Assembly: GCA_947501265.1 (NCBI GenBank)
Contig: CANMVY010000011.1
Coordinates: 22,042 to 86,041, forward strand
From: Bacteroidota bacterium
Lineage (GTDB): Bacteria > Bacteroidota > Bacteroidia > UBA7662 > CANHCV01
DNA: 64,000 nt
Reading direction: 5' to 3'
Positions 1 to 9,072 of the stretch are shown here, in pieces. Within the stretch, counting starts at the first letter, position 1. Each line of letters opens with the position of its first letter. The notes under the pieces were generated by a model. That model searched no databases and was not told the DNA's origin. It saw only the letters and a list, made by a program, of their open reading frames with translations. Both the position numbers and the translations under genes were made by a program.

Positions 1-1991
1 TGTGAACTCACTGCTCCCGTACCTGGAATCAATAATGAACCAAAAGTGCTTGATGCCAACGGGTTCAATACCATGGTACCACCCGAAATGGCAGCATTTC
101 CTGTAATGGTTGCAGCGCCCAAATTGGGATTGCTGAAGGTGTTTTGGTAAATCAATCCGAAAGCGTTGGAAATGTTCGACCAAGAACTATTGTTTGGAGA
201 TTCTTGCCACTGGTACTGAATTCCAGAAGCAACAGTAGCACCAACCAATGAAATGTTTACCCCGGTTCCCACGCAAAGATTCGCAAAAGATGGGTTTGCC
301 GTTCCTCCGGTTGGAGTTCCAGAACAAACTGGCAAAGCCACCAAGTTTACAATGTAGTCTTCTGTTTCTCCCGAACCCGTAGTATAACAAGGATCGTAAT
401 TAAGCGATGTTGTTCTGGTGGATACACGCATGCGAGTTTGTCCAGAAGCCACCCAAACGGGAGTGAAAATGCTGGTATTGAAAACACGTGGGGCACCTGC
501 CGTAGCAATGGCAGCGATGGAACCAGAGTTGAAAACCTCTTCACCACCATCGGTGAAATCGCCATCGCGGTTCCAGTCAATCCAAACCTTCGTGGTGAAC
601 GTTTGAGAGAACGTGCTCGTACTGGCAACGGTGATATCTAAGTTGTTCGTTTGAGTTGCTTGCAAAGATGGAACTGGAACACCTGAAGCTCCAGCGAAAT
701 TAGAATACAAGTCGGCAGTACTACCGGAAACAGCTGTTCCTTGTGTACCTGCAAGAGATGCAATAGTTGTAGCATTATTGATGGTTCCAAACGAAACGTT
801 TACCACATCATGAGAAGACGTGAAGGCTGCAGCAGAAGGACAATAACAAAACAAAAAGGAATTCAAGGTTACTTGAAGAGGATTTGAAAATGCAGTTTGA
901 GAAGATAATGTACACGTTACCGAAGCGCGGTAAAACGTATTACTCGTCATAACTCCGGTGGCATAAGAAGGCGATGTAGCTCCAGAAATATTATTCCATG
1001 TGGTTCCATCGGGAGACGATTGCCATTGGTACTGAATACCGGTACCAACGTTGTTTTGCAAAGAAAGGGTAGTTCCTACGTTTCCGCAGGTTGGGTTAGA
1101 AGCAGCAACCGTATTTCCTGGAGTTGGGGTACCTGAACATACTACAGGAGCTGTAAAGGTGTAACGACGACCCGATGTTGGGGGCGTATTGGTACCTCCA
1201 ACTGACCAACCAAGGCTAGCGGAAGTATTCGTAAATCCTAGAGAATTACCATTGGTTTGGGTGGCACCAACACCTAACAATTCCGTTGTTCCATTCGAGT
1301 TTCCAGAAATCCCCATGTGAGTTAATGTAGAAGCGGTTGTTCCATACGTCATGGTTCCATAAACAATCTCAATGTTGTTGGATCCTTCCAACAAACGAAT
1401 TTGGAAATTTAAGTTATCTCCAGTACCAGTCGTACTGTACCTCTTAAATCCTAGCCACTGCACCACCAACACCCGGTTAGGTGCAGAACCAGTGGTTTCA
1501 AAACGAAGTGAAGAACCTGTTTGTCCCTGCAAATCTCTAGCAAAACCCGCAATACGAGAACGCAGTTGAGCTGGGGTAATGGCGGATGTTGAAGATAAGG
1601 CTGTGTAAGAACTTGTTGATGCAGTGTTAACAGCCGTTGCTCCCAAGGAACTTTGACCCAAGGTAATCCAACCGTTAGCACTGATCGCAAAACGATCAAA
1701 AGCATAACCATTGAAATTAAAGGTAAATCCAATAGGTAATCCTATACCTGTTGTGGTAGTACCTCCACCTAAAGCCGCCGTTGAAACATAACGTTCGTCA
1801 TCGGCGGTTGTGCCGTTAGTTACGGCTGTACCACCGGTAATGGGCGAAAACGTCGTGGTCGACGTGTTTTGGGTGTAGAATTGAATCAGCGCCTGAGACC
1901 TGGCCTCAAACCCGAACAAACTACAAAGGGCAAACAATAGCCAGAGTCCCCTCCAGCCCATTCGCCTTGTTGGTTGATGGTTGTTTTTCAT
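1..1991 (-). CDS. Secreted multidomain surface protein with Ig-like and GEVED modules (3' end outside window)
   Basis: The frame is open from an ATG at 1991 to the window edge (663 codons, no stop), so the C-terminus is missing. The N-terminus has a basic start and hydrophobic stretch ending in a likely cleavage site (FEARSQA), so it is exported. The first ~240 residues resemble a jelly-roll or lectin-like domain. Then come Ig-like repeats with the YQWQSSPDGTTWNNI pattern found in gliding and adhesin proteins of Bacteroidota. A GEVED domain (VWIDWNRDGDFTDGGEEVF, ending GETEDYIV) follows, then a second Ig-like repeat and the start of another domain. Proteins of this build usually end in a T9SS sorting domain; that part is not visible, so T9SS export is inference. 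A cell-surface adhesin or secreted scaffold is likely; the ligand is unknown. Confidence 0.8.
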   Translation of the reverse strand, partial: MKNNHQPTRRMGWRGLWLLFALCSLFGFEARSQALIQFYTQNTSTTTFSPITGGTAVTNGTTADDERYVSTAALGGGTTTTGIGLPIGFTFNFNGYAFDRFAISANGWITLGQSSLGATAVNTASTSSYTALSSTSAITPAQLRSRIAGFARDLQGQTGSSLRFETTGSAPNRVLVVQWLGFKRYSTTGTGDNLNFQIRLLEGSNNIEIVYGTMTYGTTASTLTHMGISGNSNGTTELLGVGATQTNGNSLGFTNTSASLGWSVGGTNTPPTSGRRYTFTAPVVCSGTPTPGNTVAASNPTCGNVGTTLSLQNNVGTGIQYQWQSSPDGTTWNNISGATSPSYATGVMTSNTFYRASVTCTLSSQTAFSNPLQVTLNSFLFCYCPSAAAFTSSHDVVNVSFGTINNATTIASLAGTQGTAVSGSTADLYSNFAGASGVPVPSLQATQTNNLDITVASTSTFSQTFTTKVWIDWNRDGDFTDGGEEVFNSGSIAAIATAGAPRVFNTSIFTPVWVASGQTRMRVSTRTTSLNYDPCYTTGSGETEDYIVNLVALPVCSGTPTGGTANPSFANLCVGTGVNISLVGATVASGIQYQWQESPNNSSWSNISNAFGLIYQNTFSNPNLGAATITGNAAISGGTMVLNPLASSTFGSLLIPGTGAVSS

Positions 1992-2129
1992 AATATAAGT
2001 TGTTAGTTTTTACTTCATTAACCAAAAAACGAGGTGTACCTTACGGATACAGTACACCCACGATTGAGGCAAATCTAACGAATTTCTTAAAAAATGCAAA
2101 GAGGAAAAAGAAAAAAATTAAAATTATTT

Positions 2130-2927
2130 TTAACCCAAATTCACCGCAAGTCCAAACAAGGCAAAGTCGTACCTACCCACGTCGGTACACTCTCCACCGC
2201 TCAACCGATCCCCCAACTCCTCTACATCCGCCCAGCGGTAACTTTTCTTCTGCTTCAACAAATCCATCTCCACCGCCACCCGGGAAACGTGAACGTCCAG
2301 CGGCAAAAGCAGCCCACTCGCGGGTATTTCGCCCCAAATCCCAAAATCTACCCCCCGTTCTGAAGAACGAACCATCCACCTCAAGTACATCACCAACCGT
2401 TTGCACGTACTCCCACTTACCACACTGGGAACGTGCTTCCAAGTACGTGCCATCAAGCAGTTCGACCGCTCTACACGCAAATGAAACACTTTTAATGCGT
2501 TTCGAGCGGTCCACCCCTCTCCGTCATCCACCAAAAAGGCCGTTTCCAACGATTCATATTGGCTATACCACTCTTTTAAAAAACCCAGTAATCCCAGCAC
2601 ATCGTCTTCGTTCAAAGTGCGGTGAACAAATCCACGAAAAACTGCCCATTCGCGCTCGTTGGAATTCAACAAAAAGTCATACGGTGCATCATCCATTCTT
2701 CGCATCAACTCGTTGGCCTTATTGATGATAGTTTTCCGTTGTCCCCACGCAAACAGCGAAGCGAAAAACCCAGCAATTTCTACATCTTGCTTTTTAGAAA
2801 ACCGATGAGGGACTTGAATAGGATCGTTATGAATGAACTCCGGTCGTTCGTAACGATCGGCCAGCTCGTCCAACCAGTCAAAAAATTCGGCATCGCCGAA
2901 ACGGTATTTTATTGAGCGCGCATCCAC
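2130..2927 (-). CDS. TIGR02757 family protein (DUF2400)
   Basis: 265 residues, the usual length for this uncharacterised Bacteroidota family. The conserved family features are visible: an N-terminal helical part with FFASLFAWGQRKTI, a central CKRLVMYLRWMVR segment and the PLDVHVSRVA motif near residue 205, an arrangement reminiscent of HhH-GPD-type DNA glycosylase folds. That resemblance is an inference; no biochemical role is established. It is the last gene of the icmF-gatC-ABC-nfu-pyrF operon. Its start overlaps the end of pyrF by 19 nt, which suggests coupled translation. The downstream gap to 1991 is short and AT-rich with no clear terminator. Confidence 0.8.
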   Translation of the reverse strand: MDARSIKYRFGDAEFFDWLDELADRYERPEFIHNDPIQVPHRFSKKQDVEIAGFFASLFAWGQRKTIINKANELMRRMDDAPYDFLLNSNEREWAVFRGFVHRTLNEDDVLGLLGFLKEWYSQYESLETAFLVDDGEGWTARNALKVFHLRVERSNCLMARTWKHVPSVVSGSTCKRLVMYLRWMVRSSERGVDFGIWGEIPASGLLLPLDVHVSRVAVEMDLLKQKKSYRWADVEELGDRLSGGECTDVGRYDFALFGLAVNLG

Positions 2928-3724
2928 GCTTCCATCGCCTCCTGAATGTTGCGGGCTTCCTCTCGTGCAGCTAAAGCAAACTCCTTGCCTTCGCCCGCAT
3001 ACAAAATGGATCGACTGGCATTGATCAACAACCCACCCTCTCCTTCAATCCAGCCCATGTTCATAACATCTTCCAAATTACCTCCTTGAGCACCAACGCC
3101 AGGAACCAAAAAGAAATGACGAGGCATTCGAGCTCTAATTTGTGCCAAATCCGAAGCGCGAGTGGCCCCAACCACCACCATGATGTTGTCTTCGGTACCC
3201 CACCCTTTCAACTTATCCAACACCCGCTCGTACAAATGCATTTCACCGCTGTTGAAATACTGAAAATCTTCGGCTCCCGGATTGGAGGTTAATCCCAAAA
3301 CAATGGCCCATTTCCCATCAAATCCCAAAAATGGCATCACCGAGTCGCTTCCCATATACGGATTTACGGTCACCGAATCGAATTCGTAGGTGAAGAAAAA
3401 CGTACGAGCATACATGGCCGACGTATTTCCAATATCTCCTCGCTTCGCATCAGCAATAGTAAAACACTCTTTTGGAATGTAATCCAAGGTTTTCCTTAAA
3501 CTGGTCCAACCACTAACGCCCAAACTTTCGTAAAATGCAATGTTGGGTTTGTAAGCCACAGCAAATTCGTGAGTCGCATCAATAATGGCTTTGTTGAAGG
3601 CAAAAATGGGATCTTCTTCCAACAACAAATGCTGCGGAATTTTTGCTAAATCAGGGTCTAAACCCACGCACAAAACCGATTTTTTTGCTTGGATTTGGCG
3701 AACCAATTCGGAACGAGTCATCAT
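2909..3724 (-). CDS. pyrF: Orotidine 5'-phosphate decarboxylase, type 2
   Basis: Catalyses OMP to UMP plus CO2, the last step of de novo pyrimidine synthesis, in the cytoplasm. The catalytic signature DAKRGDIG is at residues 92-99 (Lys94 is the expected catalytic lysine). The 271-residue length and the VGLDPDLAKIP start match the longer type 2 family rather than the E. coli type. The ATG chosen (3724) overlaps the stop of the upstream nfu gene in an ATGA junction; a second ATG follows immediately and could also be used. The 3' end overlaps the TIGR02757 gene. No other pyr genes lie nearby. Confidence 0.95.
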   Translation of the reverse strand: MMTRSELVRQIQAKKSVLCVGLDPDLAKIPQHLLLEEDPIFAFNKAIIDATHEFAVAYKPNIAFYESLGVSGWTSLRKTLDYIPKECFTIADAKRGDIGNTSAMYARTFFFTYEFDSVTVNPYMGSDSVMPFLGFDGKWAIVLGLTSNPGAEDFQYFNSGEMHLYERVLDKLKGWGTEDNIMVVVGATRASDLAQIRARMPRHFFLVPGVGAQGGNLEDVMNMGWIEGEGGLLINASRSILYAGEGKEFALAAREEARNIQEAMEAWMRAQ

Positions 3725-3975
3725 GAAGGATTGGGAATATTAATGGCTTCTACTTTTTTTATTTCAGGAATGGCGCGAAGAATGCTTTTTTCAATGCCCA
3801 TTTTCATGGTCATGGCACTCATGGAACAATCTACGCAGTTGCCTTGCAACTTCACCTTTACTACCAAATCGTCGGTAATTTCAACCAATTCTACATCTCC
3901 GTGGTCGCGATGCAAGAATGGCCGAATGGCATCGAGGGCGAGGTTAACTTTTTCGTGAATCGTTGCGCTTTCCAT
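3721..3975 (-). CDS. NifU-like C-terminal domain protein (Fe-S scaffold/carrier)
   Basis: 84 residues that form a single Nfu domain with the paired cysteines Cys47 and Cys50 (NCVDC), which in this family hold a [4Fe-4S] cluster at a dimer interface and pass it to target proteins. The usual motif is CxxCPxS; here it reads CVDCSMS. There is no N-terminal A-type or NifU scaffold domain, so it is a stand-alone Nfu carrier. It starts 4 nt after the ABC ATPase gene stops and overlaps pyrF by 4 nt, so it is cotranscribed. Small Nfu proteins are common in Bacteroidota housekeeping operons. Confidence 0.9.
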   Translation of the reverse strand: MESATIHEKVNLALDAIRPFLHRDHGDVELVEITDDLVVKVKLQGNCVDCSMSAMTMKMGIEKSILRAIPEIKKVEAINIPNPS

Positions 3976-3979
3976 GTTG

Positions 3980-4669
3980 TTATTGTTCGGCTACCAAACC
4001 GTCGCGCAAACGCACGATCCGTTTCGCATGTTGGGCAATGTCTTCCTCGTGCGTTACAAGAATGATGGTATTTCCGTTTTTATGGATTTCTTCAAACAAA
4101 GCCATAATTTCATGGCTCGTTTTGGTATCTAAATTTCCCGTTGGTTCGTCGGCCAAAATAATGCTGGGGTTGTTCACCAACGCTCGGGCCACCGCCACAC
4201 GCTGCCGCTGACCACCACTCAACTCGTTTGGCCGGTGACTCATGCGGTCGGCCAATCCCACCATGGTTAACACCTGGGCCGCTCTCGCTTCTCGCTCCTC
4301 TTTCTTAATTCCTGCATACACCAACGGTAACGCTACGTTTTCCAAAGCTGTATTTCTGGGCAACAAGTTAAACGTTTGGAAAACGAATCCAATTTCAATG
4401 TTACGAACGGCCGCCAATTCATTGTCGGTCATTTTGCTCACGTCTTTTCCATTGAGCCAATATTCTCCGCTGGAAGGCGTATCCAAGCAACCCAAGATGT
4501 TCATGAGCGTACTTTTTCCCGAACCCGAAGGTCCCATCAGGGCCACGTATTCGTTCTTTTCAATGGAAAAACTAACTCCCCGCAAGGCGTGAACGGTTTC
4601 GGTCCCCATCACATATTTGCGGGTAATATCTTGAAGTTGAATGAGCGATTTATTCACCGGATTGATCAA
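3980..4669 (-). CDS. ABC transporter ATP-binding protein, LolD/MacB-type
   Basis: 229-residue ATPase with Walker [10 protein letters not shown] (46-54), Q-loop Gln98, signature LSGGQ (150-154), Walker B ILADEP (170-176) and switch His207. The [18 protein letters not shown] stretch and ADEPTGNLD place it in the LolD/MacB/FtsE subclass, which works with FtsX/MacB-like permeases in lipoprotein release, efflux or division. No permease lies next to it, so the partner is elsewhere and the substrate cannot be told. The start overlaps the end of gatC by 20 nt. Confidence 0.92.
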   Translation of the reverse strand: MINPVNKSLIQLQDITRKYVMGTETVHALRGVSFSIEKNEYVALMGPSGSGKSTLMNILGCLDTPSSGEYWLNGKDVSKMTDNELAAVRNIEIGFVFQTFNLLPRNTALENVALPLVYAGIKKEEREARAAQVLTMVGLADRMSHRPNELSGGQRQRVAVARALVNNPSIILADEPTGNLDTKTSHEIMALFEEIHKNGNTIILVTHEEDIAQHAKRIVRLRDGLVAEQ

Positions 4670-4949
4670 TTACTTTGGGTACACGAATGAAATCGGTGTC
4701 TTTTTTCGCGGCATTTTGAAGCGCTTCTTGGTGGGTAATCCACGGCTTCGGTTCGTCTTCGCGAAAAACGTTTTCCGAATCACTCAAGTAAACGAGAGGA
4801 GCTACCGAATCGGTGTCCAACTCGTTCAATTTTTCAACAAAAGCCAACATGTTGTTCATTTCGCCAACCAATTGCTGCTTTTCATCGGCATTGAACTCCA
4901 ATCGAGCCAAATGGGCCAAACGATCTACGGTATTTTGATCAACTTTCAT
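4650..4949 (-). CDS. gatC: Asp/Glu-tRNA amidotransferase subunit C
   Basis: 99 residues. GatC is the small clamp subunit of GatCAB, which converts Glu-tRNA(Gln) (and Asp-tRNA(Asn)) to the amide forms. Family features are the N-terminal [12 protein letters not shown] helix and the central [16 protein letters not shown]. The open frame reaches up to 5015, but the family begins at [11 protein letters not shown], so the ATG at 4949 is chosen. It overlaps the icmF stop as TAATG (1 nt). gatA lies 4 kb away at 9073-10485 in a different operon and gatB is not in the window. Confidence 0.92.
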   Translation of the reverse strand: MKVDQNTVDRLAHLARLEFNADEKQQLVGEMNNMLAFVEKLNELDTDSVAPLVYLSDSENVFREDEPKPWITHQEALQNAAKKDTDFIRVPKVIDQSGE

Positions 4950-7900
4950 TACATGTTCCTCCGGTATTGTCCACCCACTTCGAAAAGGGCTTGGGTGATT
5001 TGGCCCAACGAACACACTTTGGCGGCCTCCATAAGTTCGTTAAAAATATTGCGGTTTTGAATGGCCGCCTCTTGAATGTTGCGCAAAGCTACCTGAGCTT
5101 TATCTCCTTGGAATTGCTGCAACTGCTGAACGGTTTGAATTTGGAATTCCTTTTCTTCCGTTGTAGCTCGAATGACTTCTTTAGGAAGCATGGTGGGCGA
5201 CCCCTTGGAACTCAAAAAGGTGTTCACCCCAATGATGGGATATTCACCGGTATGCTTCAACATTTCGTAATGCAAGGATTCTTCCTGAATTTTTCCGCGT
5301 TGGTACATGGTTTCCATGGCTCCCAAAACTCCTCCCCTTTCGGTGATCCGATCGAACTCGGCCAAAACGGCCTGTTCCACCAAATCCGTCATTTCTTCAA
5401 TGATAAACGACCCCTGCAACGGATTTTCGTTTTTCGCCAAGCCCAATTCTCGGTTGATGATCAACTGAATGGCCATGGCTCGACGTACCGATTCCTCGGT
5501 AGGCGTGGTAATGGCCTCGTCGTAAGCGTTGGTGTGAAGCGAGTTGCAATTGTCGTAAATCGCATACAAAGCCTGAAGCGTGGTACGAATATCGTTGAAA
5601 TCAATTTCTTGAGCGTGCAACGAACGACCCGATGTTTGAATGTGGTACTTCAACATTTGAGTGCGCGCATCGGCTCCGTATTTCTGCTTCATGGATTTCG
5701 CCCAAATGCGTCGAGCAACGCGACCAATCACGGCGTATTCCGGATCAATTCCGTTGCTGAAAAAGAACGAAAGGTTCGGCCCAAAATCGTTGATGCTCAT
5801 GCCGCGGCTGAGGTAGTACTCTACGTAAGTAAAACCGTTGGCCAGCGTAAATGCCAATTGCGTAATGGGATTGGCACCCGCTTCGGCAATGTGGTAACCC
5901 GAAATGGATACCGAATAAAAATTGCGAACCTTTTGTTGGATGAAGTACGATTGAATGTCGCCCATCAAGCGCAAGGCGAACTCGGTACTAAAAATGCACG
6001 TATTTTGCGCTTGGTCTTCTTTCAAAATATCGGCCTGAACCGTACCTCGAACCTGAGCCAGCGTTTCCGCTTTAATTTTTGCATACACTTCTGCAGGCAA
6101 CACCTGATCGCCGGTAACGCCCAAAAGCATCAAGCCCAATCCATCGTTTCCTTCAGGTAAATCGCCGTTGTAAAGCGGACGTGTTATTCCTTTTTCGGTG
6201 TAAATTTTATCAATTTTGGCTTGAATTTCGGCTTCCATTCCTTGAGCGCGAATGTATTTTTCGCATTGCTGATCAATGGCAGCATTCATGAAAAATCCCA
6301 ACAACATGGGCGCAGGCCCGTTGATGGTCATGGAAACCGACGTTTTGGGATCGGCCAAATCAAATCCAGAATACAGCTTTTTGGCGTCGTCCAAGCAACA
6401 AATGCTCACGCCAGAGTTTCCAATTTTGCCGTAAATATCGGGGCGGTAACCGGGATCGTTTCCGTAAAGGGTTACCGAATCGAAAGCGGTTGACAAGCGC
6501 TTGGCGGGCATGCCCAAAGAAACGTAATGGAAGCGCTTATTGGTTCGTTCGGGGCCGCCTTCTCCGGCAAACATGCGGGTTGGGTCTTCCCCTTCGCGCT
6601 TGAACGGATAAATTCCTGACGTGTAGGGGAATTCTCCAGGTACATTTTCCTGCAACGTCCATTTCAAAATATCTCCCCAAGAACTGTACCTTGGTAAAGA
6701 AACCTTGGGCACCTGCGTTTTGGAAAGCGATTCCGTATGCGTTTGGATGTTGATCACCTTATCGCGCACCTGGAAAGAGAATACAGGATCGGTGTACTTT
6801 TTCTTCTTTTCTTCCCACTCTTGCAACAATTTCCAATTCTTCGGATCGAGTTCAAGCTTCATTTTTTCAAAGGTCTCTTGCAGCCCTTTCAACAAACGAT
6901 CTTGATCTTCGGGGGCAATGCTGCGAACGGCTTCCATGGATTGGTGCAATCCGTATAATTTTTCGGCAACAGAAGATTGCTTGTTTACCCAACCATCAAA
7001 GTTTCGGTTATTCTCCGAAATCTCGGAAAGGTAACGGGTACGAGCTGGAGGAATGATGTAAATCTTTTCCGACATTTCATCGGTAATGGTAAAGGTAGAT
7101 GCCAAGCCGGCACCGGTTTTCTCCACCATTTTATTCATCACGGCCTGGTAAAGCCGGTTCATTCCGGGGTCGTTGAATTGGGAAGCAATGGTTCCGTAAA
7201 CGGGAAGGGTTTCCGGATCGGTATCCCACAATTGATGGTTGCGCTGGTATTGTTTTTTTACATCCCGAATCGCATCCAGGGCTCCGCGTTTGTCGAATTT
7301 GTTCAACGCAATCAAATCGGCAAAATCCAACATGTCGATTTTTTCGAGCTGGGTTGCCGCTCCGTATTCGGGAGTCATCACGTACAAAGAAACATCGGAG
7401 TGGTCTAAGATTTCGGTATCGGATTGGCCGATGCCCGACGTTTCCAAAATGATTAAATCAAAATTGGCGGCTTTCAAAACGGAAATGCCATCGCCAACGT
7501 GTTTGGATAACGCCAAGTTACTTTGGCGAGTGGCCAAAGAACGCATGTAAACCCGTTGATTTTTAATGGCGTTCATGCGAATGCGGTCACCCAACAAAGC
7601 ACCACCGGTTTTTCTTTTCGAGGGATCCACCGAAATAATTCCCAACGTTTTGTCGGGGAAATCCAAAAGGAAACGACGAACCAACTCATCCACCAAGGAA
7701 GACTTTCCGGCACCGCCCGTTCCGGTAATTCCGAGAACAGGAACATGGTTTTGGGCGGCCAAATCTTCAATGGAAGTTCGGAATTGATCAAACAATTCCG
7801 GTTTGTTTTCGGCTGCGCTGATGATGCGTGCCAAAGCGGGTGGATTCTTTTGCGACAACTGCTGAATATCGGATTCCGAAATAGCATTTCCCGTTTCGAA

Positions 7901-8332
7901 ATCGGCTTGTTGCACCAAGTCGTTGATCATTCCTTGTAAACCCATTGAACGTCCATCATCTGGGTGGTACAAACGGGTAATGCCGTAAGCGTGGAGCTCT
8001 TCAATTTCTTCGGGAAGAATGGTTCCACCGCCACCGCCAAAAATTTTGATGTGACCGGCTCCTTTTTCCTTCAACAAATCGTGCATGTATTTGAAATACT
8101 CGATGTGACCGCCTTGATAAGAGGTCATCGCAATGCCTTGTGCATCTTCTTGAATGGCAGTATCCACCACTTCTTCCACCGAGCGATCGTGCCCAAGATG
8201 AATGACCTCGCAGCCGGTAGATTGAATGATACGGCGCATGATGTTGATGGCAGCATCGTGCCCATCGAACAAAGAGGCTGCGGTAACAATGCGAACTTTG
8301 TTTTTCGGAGTATAGGGGGTTTGATCGATCAT
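4949..8332 (-). CDS. icmF: Fused acyl-CoA mutase with G-protein chaperone (IcmF type)
   Basis: 1,127 residues carrying all parts of a B12-dependent isobutyryl-CoA mutase on one chain. The N-terminal cobalamin-binding domain (about 12-140) has lower-ligand His25 in [10 protein letters not shown] MeaB-like GTPase follows, with Walker [10 protein letters not shown] at 204-212. The C-terminal TIM-barrel acyl-CoA mutase domain begins near residue 570. The segment [19 protein letters not shown] is the IcmF form of the substrate loop, not the methylmalonyl-CoA mutase form, so isobutyryl-CoA/n-butyryl-CoA interconversion is the best guess. Methylmalonyl-CoA mutases of Bacteroidota are usually separate two-subunit proteins. 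A promoter lies upstream at 8356-8389; it heads a six-gene operon. Confidence 0.92.
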   Translation of the reverse strand: MIDQTPYTPKNKVRIVTAASLFDGHDAAINIMRRIIQSTGCEVIHLGHDRSVEEVVDTAIQEDAQGIAMTSYQGGHIEYFKYMHDLLKEKGAGHIKIFGGGGGTILPEEIEELHAYGITRLYHPDDGRSMGLQGMINDLVQQADFETGNAISESDIQQLSQKNPPALARIISAAENKPELFDQFRTSIEDLAAQNHVPVLGITGTGGAGKSSLVDELVRRFLLDFPDKTLGIISVDPSKRKTGGALLGDRIRMNAIKNQRVYMRSLATRQSNLALSKHVGDGISVLKAANFDLIILETSGIGQSDTEILDHSDVSLYVMTPEYGAATQLEKIDMLDFADLIALNKFDKRGALDAIRDVKKQYQRNHQLWDTDPETLPVYGTIASQFNDPGMNRLYQAVMNKMVEKTGAGLASTFTITDEMSEKIYIIPPARTRYLSEISENNRNFDGWVNKQSSVAEKLYGLHQSMEAVRSIAPEDQDRLLKGLQETFEKMKLELDPKNWKLLQEWEEKKKKYTDPVFSFQVRDKVINIQTHTESLSKTQVPKVSLPRYSSWGDILKWTLQENVPGEFPYTSGIYPFKREGEDPTRMFAGEGGPERTNKRFHYVSLGMPAKRLSTAFDSVTLYGNDPGYRPDIYGKIGNSGVSICCLDDAKKLYSGFDLADPKTSVSMTINGPAPMLLGFFMNAAIDQQCEKYIRAQGMEAEIQAKIDKIYTEKGITRPLYNGDLPEGNDGLGLMLLGVTGDQVLPAEVYAKIKAETLAQVRGTVQADILKEDQAQNTCIFSTEFALRLMGDIQSYFIQQKVRNFYSVSISGYHIAEAGANPITQLAFTLANGFTYVEYYLSRGMSINDFGPNLSFFFSNGIDPEYAVIGRVARRIWAKSMKQKYGADARTQMLKYHIQTSGRSLHAQEIDFNDIRTTLQALYAIYDNCNSLHTNAYDEAITTPTEESVRRAMAIQLIINRELGLAKNENPLQGSFIIEEMTDLVEQAVLAEFDRITERGGVLGAMETMYQRGKIQEESLHYEMLKHTGEYPIIGVNTFLSSKGSPTMLPKEVIRATTEEKEFQIQTVQQLQQFQGDKAQVALRNIQEAAIQNRNIFNELMEAAKVCSLGQITQALFEVGGQYRRNM

Positions 8333-8355
8333 GGGAAATCCTCAAAAATTTGGTG

Positions 8356-8389
8356 CAAAAATACGCAGGAAATCATGAAGAAAACCCAA
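8356..8389 (-). promoter_or_regulatory. Predicted promoter of the icmF operon
   Basis: On the minus strand TTG (8389-8387), a 23-nt gap, then TATTTTTG (8363-8356), which fits the Bacteroidota consensus TTG-N17-23-TAnnTTTG. It lies 24 nt before the icmF ATG. Confidence 0.55.
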
Positions 8390-8394
8390 GTATT

Positions 8395-8997
8395 TTACTC
8401 CTTCGGTTTCCGAATCTGATAGACGACTCCGGCCGACAAAGCCGATGGTCCGAAACCCATTTCTGCATACGCCTGAAACTGATCCGTTATCTTCGCTCTC
8501 ATTCCCAAATTAAACTCAGCCGCTAACCAAATATCGGAAAAAAGGCGTTTGTCAGCATCGGTTTTAAACTGTGTAATGTGTTCTCCGCGAATTCCTACCC
8601 CAAATCCAACATACGTATTTACCCATTTGTTCTTCTTGGAATGGAGTTGAATTTTTGGAATAACGGAATAATGATTTGCAGAATATTTTTGAGCATATTC
8701 TACAAATGGACCATAAAGTCTAAATATTCTGAAAGAATCCAAAATTTGTGCTGGATAAACCGTGTAGCCGTAATAGGTGGCAGAAACCGCTAGTCCAATT
8801 CTTGAAGTTATTCCTTTTTCGTATTTAAAATGCAATGCCTGGGTTGGCGTTTTTTTATTAAATAACTCATGATATGCATCGTTTACAACAATATTGTAGA
8901 TGCCTCCAAAGTAATAGGAAGCCTGCCCTTTCTGAAAAACTTGGGCGTGAGCGCTCCACCCCCACAGGGCAAAGGCCAAAATTAAAATCTTTTTCAT
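8395..8997 (-). CDS. Predicted outer-membrane beta-barrel protein, uncharacterised
   Basis: 200 residues. The N-terminus (MKKILILAFALWGWSAHAQ) is a clear signal peptide with an AHA-Q cleavage site. The mature part has alternating hydrophobic/aromatic beta strands (for example HYSVIPKIQLHS and VNTYVGFGVGIRG) and ends in GPSALSAGVVYQIRKPKE, consistent with a small eight-stranded barrel. I recognise no named family. It is separated from the upstream gatA operon by a terminator at 9042-9066 and from icmF by about 60 nt. Function unknown. Confidence 0.7.
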   Translation of the reverse strand: MKKILILAFALWGWSAHAQVFQKGQASYYFGGIYNIVVNDAYHELFNKKTPTQALHFKYEKGITSRIGLAVSATYYGYTVYPAQILDSFRIFRLYGPFVEYAQKYSANHYSVIPKIQLHSKKNKWVNTYVGFGVGIRGEHITQFKTDADKRLFSDIWLAAEFNLGMRAKITDQFQAYAEMGFGPSALSAGVVYQIRKPKE

Positions 8998-9041
8998 GGA
9001 TGATGTTTATTCTCAAAAATACCGATAGCATTTTAAAAAAC

Positions 9042-9066
9042 AAAAAAACGCTTCCGAGGAAGCGTT
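9042..9066 (-). terminator. Rho-independent terminator after gatA
   Basis: Eight-pair stem AACGCTTC/GAAGCGTT (9047-9066) with a 4-nt loop; on the minus strand it runs into a T tract (9048-9042). It sits 7 nt past the gatA stop and closes the long lspA-tatA-gatA array. Confidence 0.85.
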
Positions 9067-9072
9067 AAAATT

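Noticed and set aside
2094..2129. AT-rich inverted sequence after TIGR02757 as terminator
   Set aside because: No GC core in the stem; only A/T pairing, so not a reliable rho-independent terminator.
2000..2725. 241-codon plus-strand frame opposite TIGR02757
   Set aside because: Pro/Ser/Thr-rich shadow composition; the minus-strand frame has the family signature.
4967..6160. Long open frame (397 codons) antisense to icmF
   Set aside because: It mirrors a conserved icmF region codon for codon, has no recognisable domain or own promoter, and low-complexity composition.
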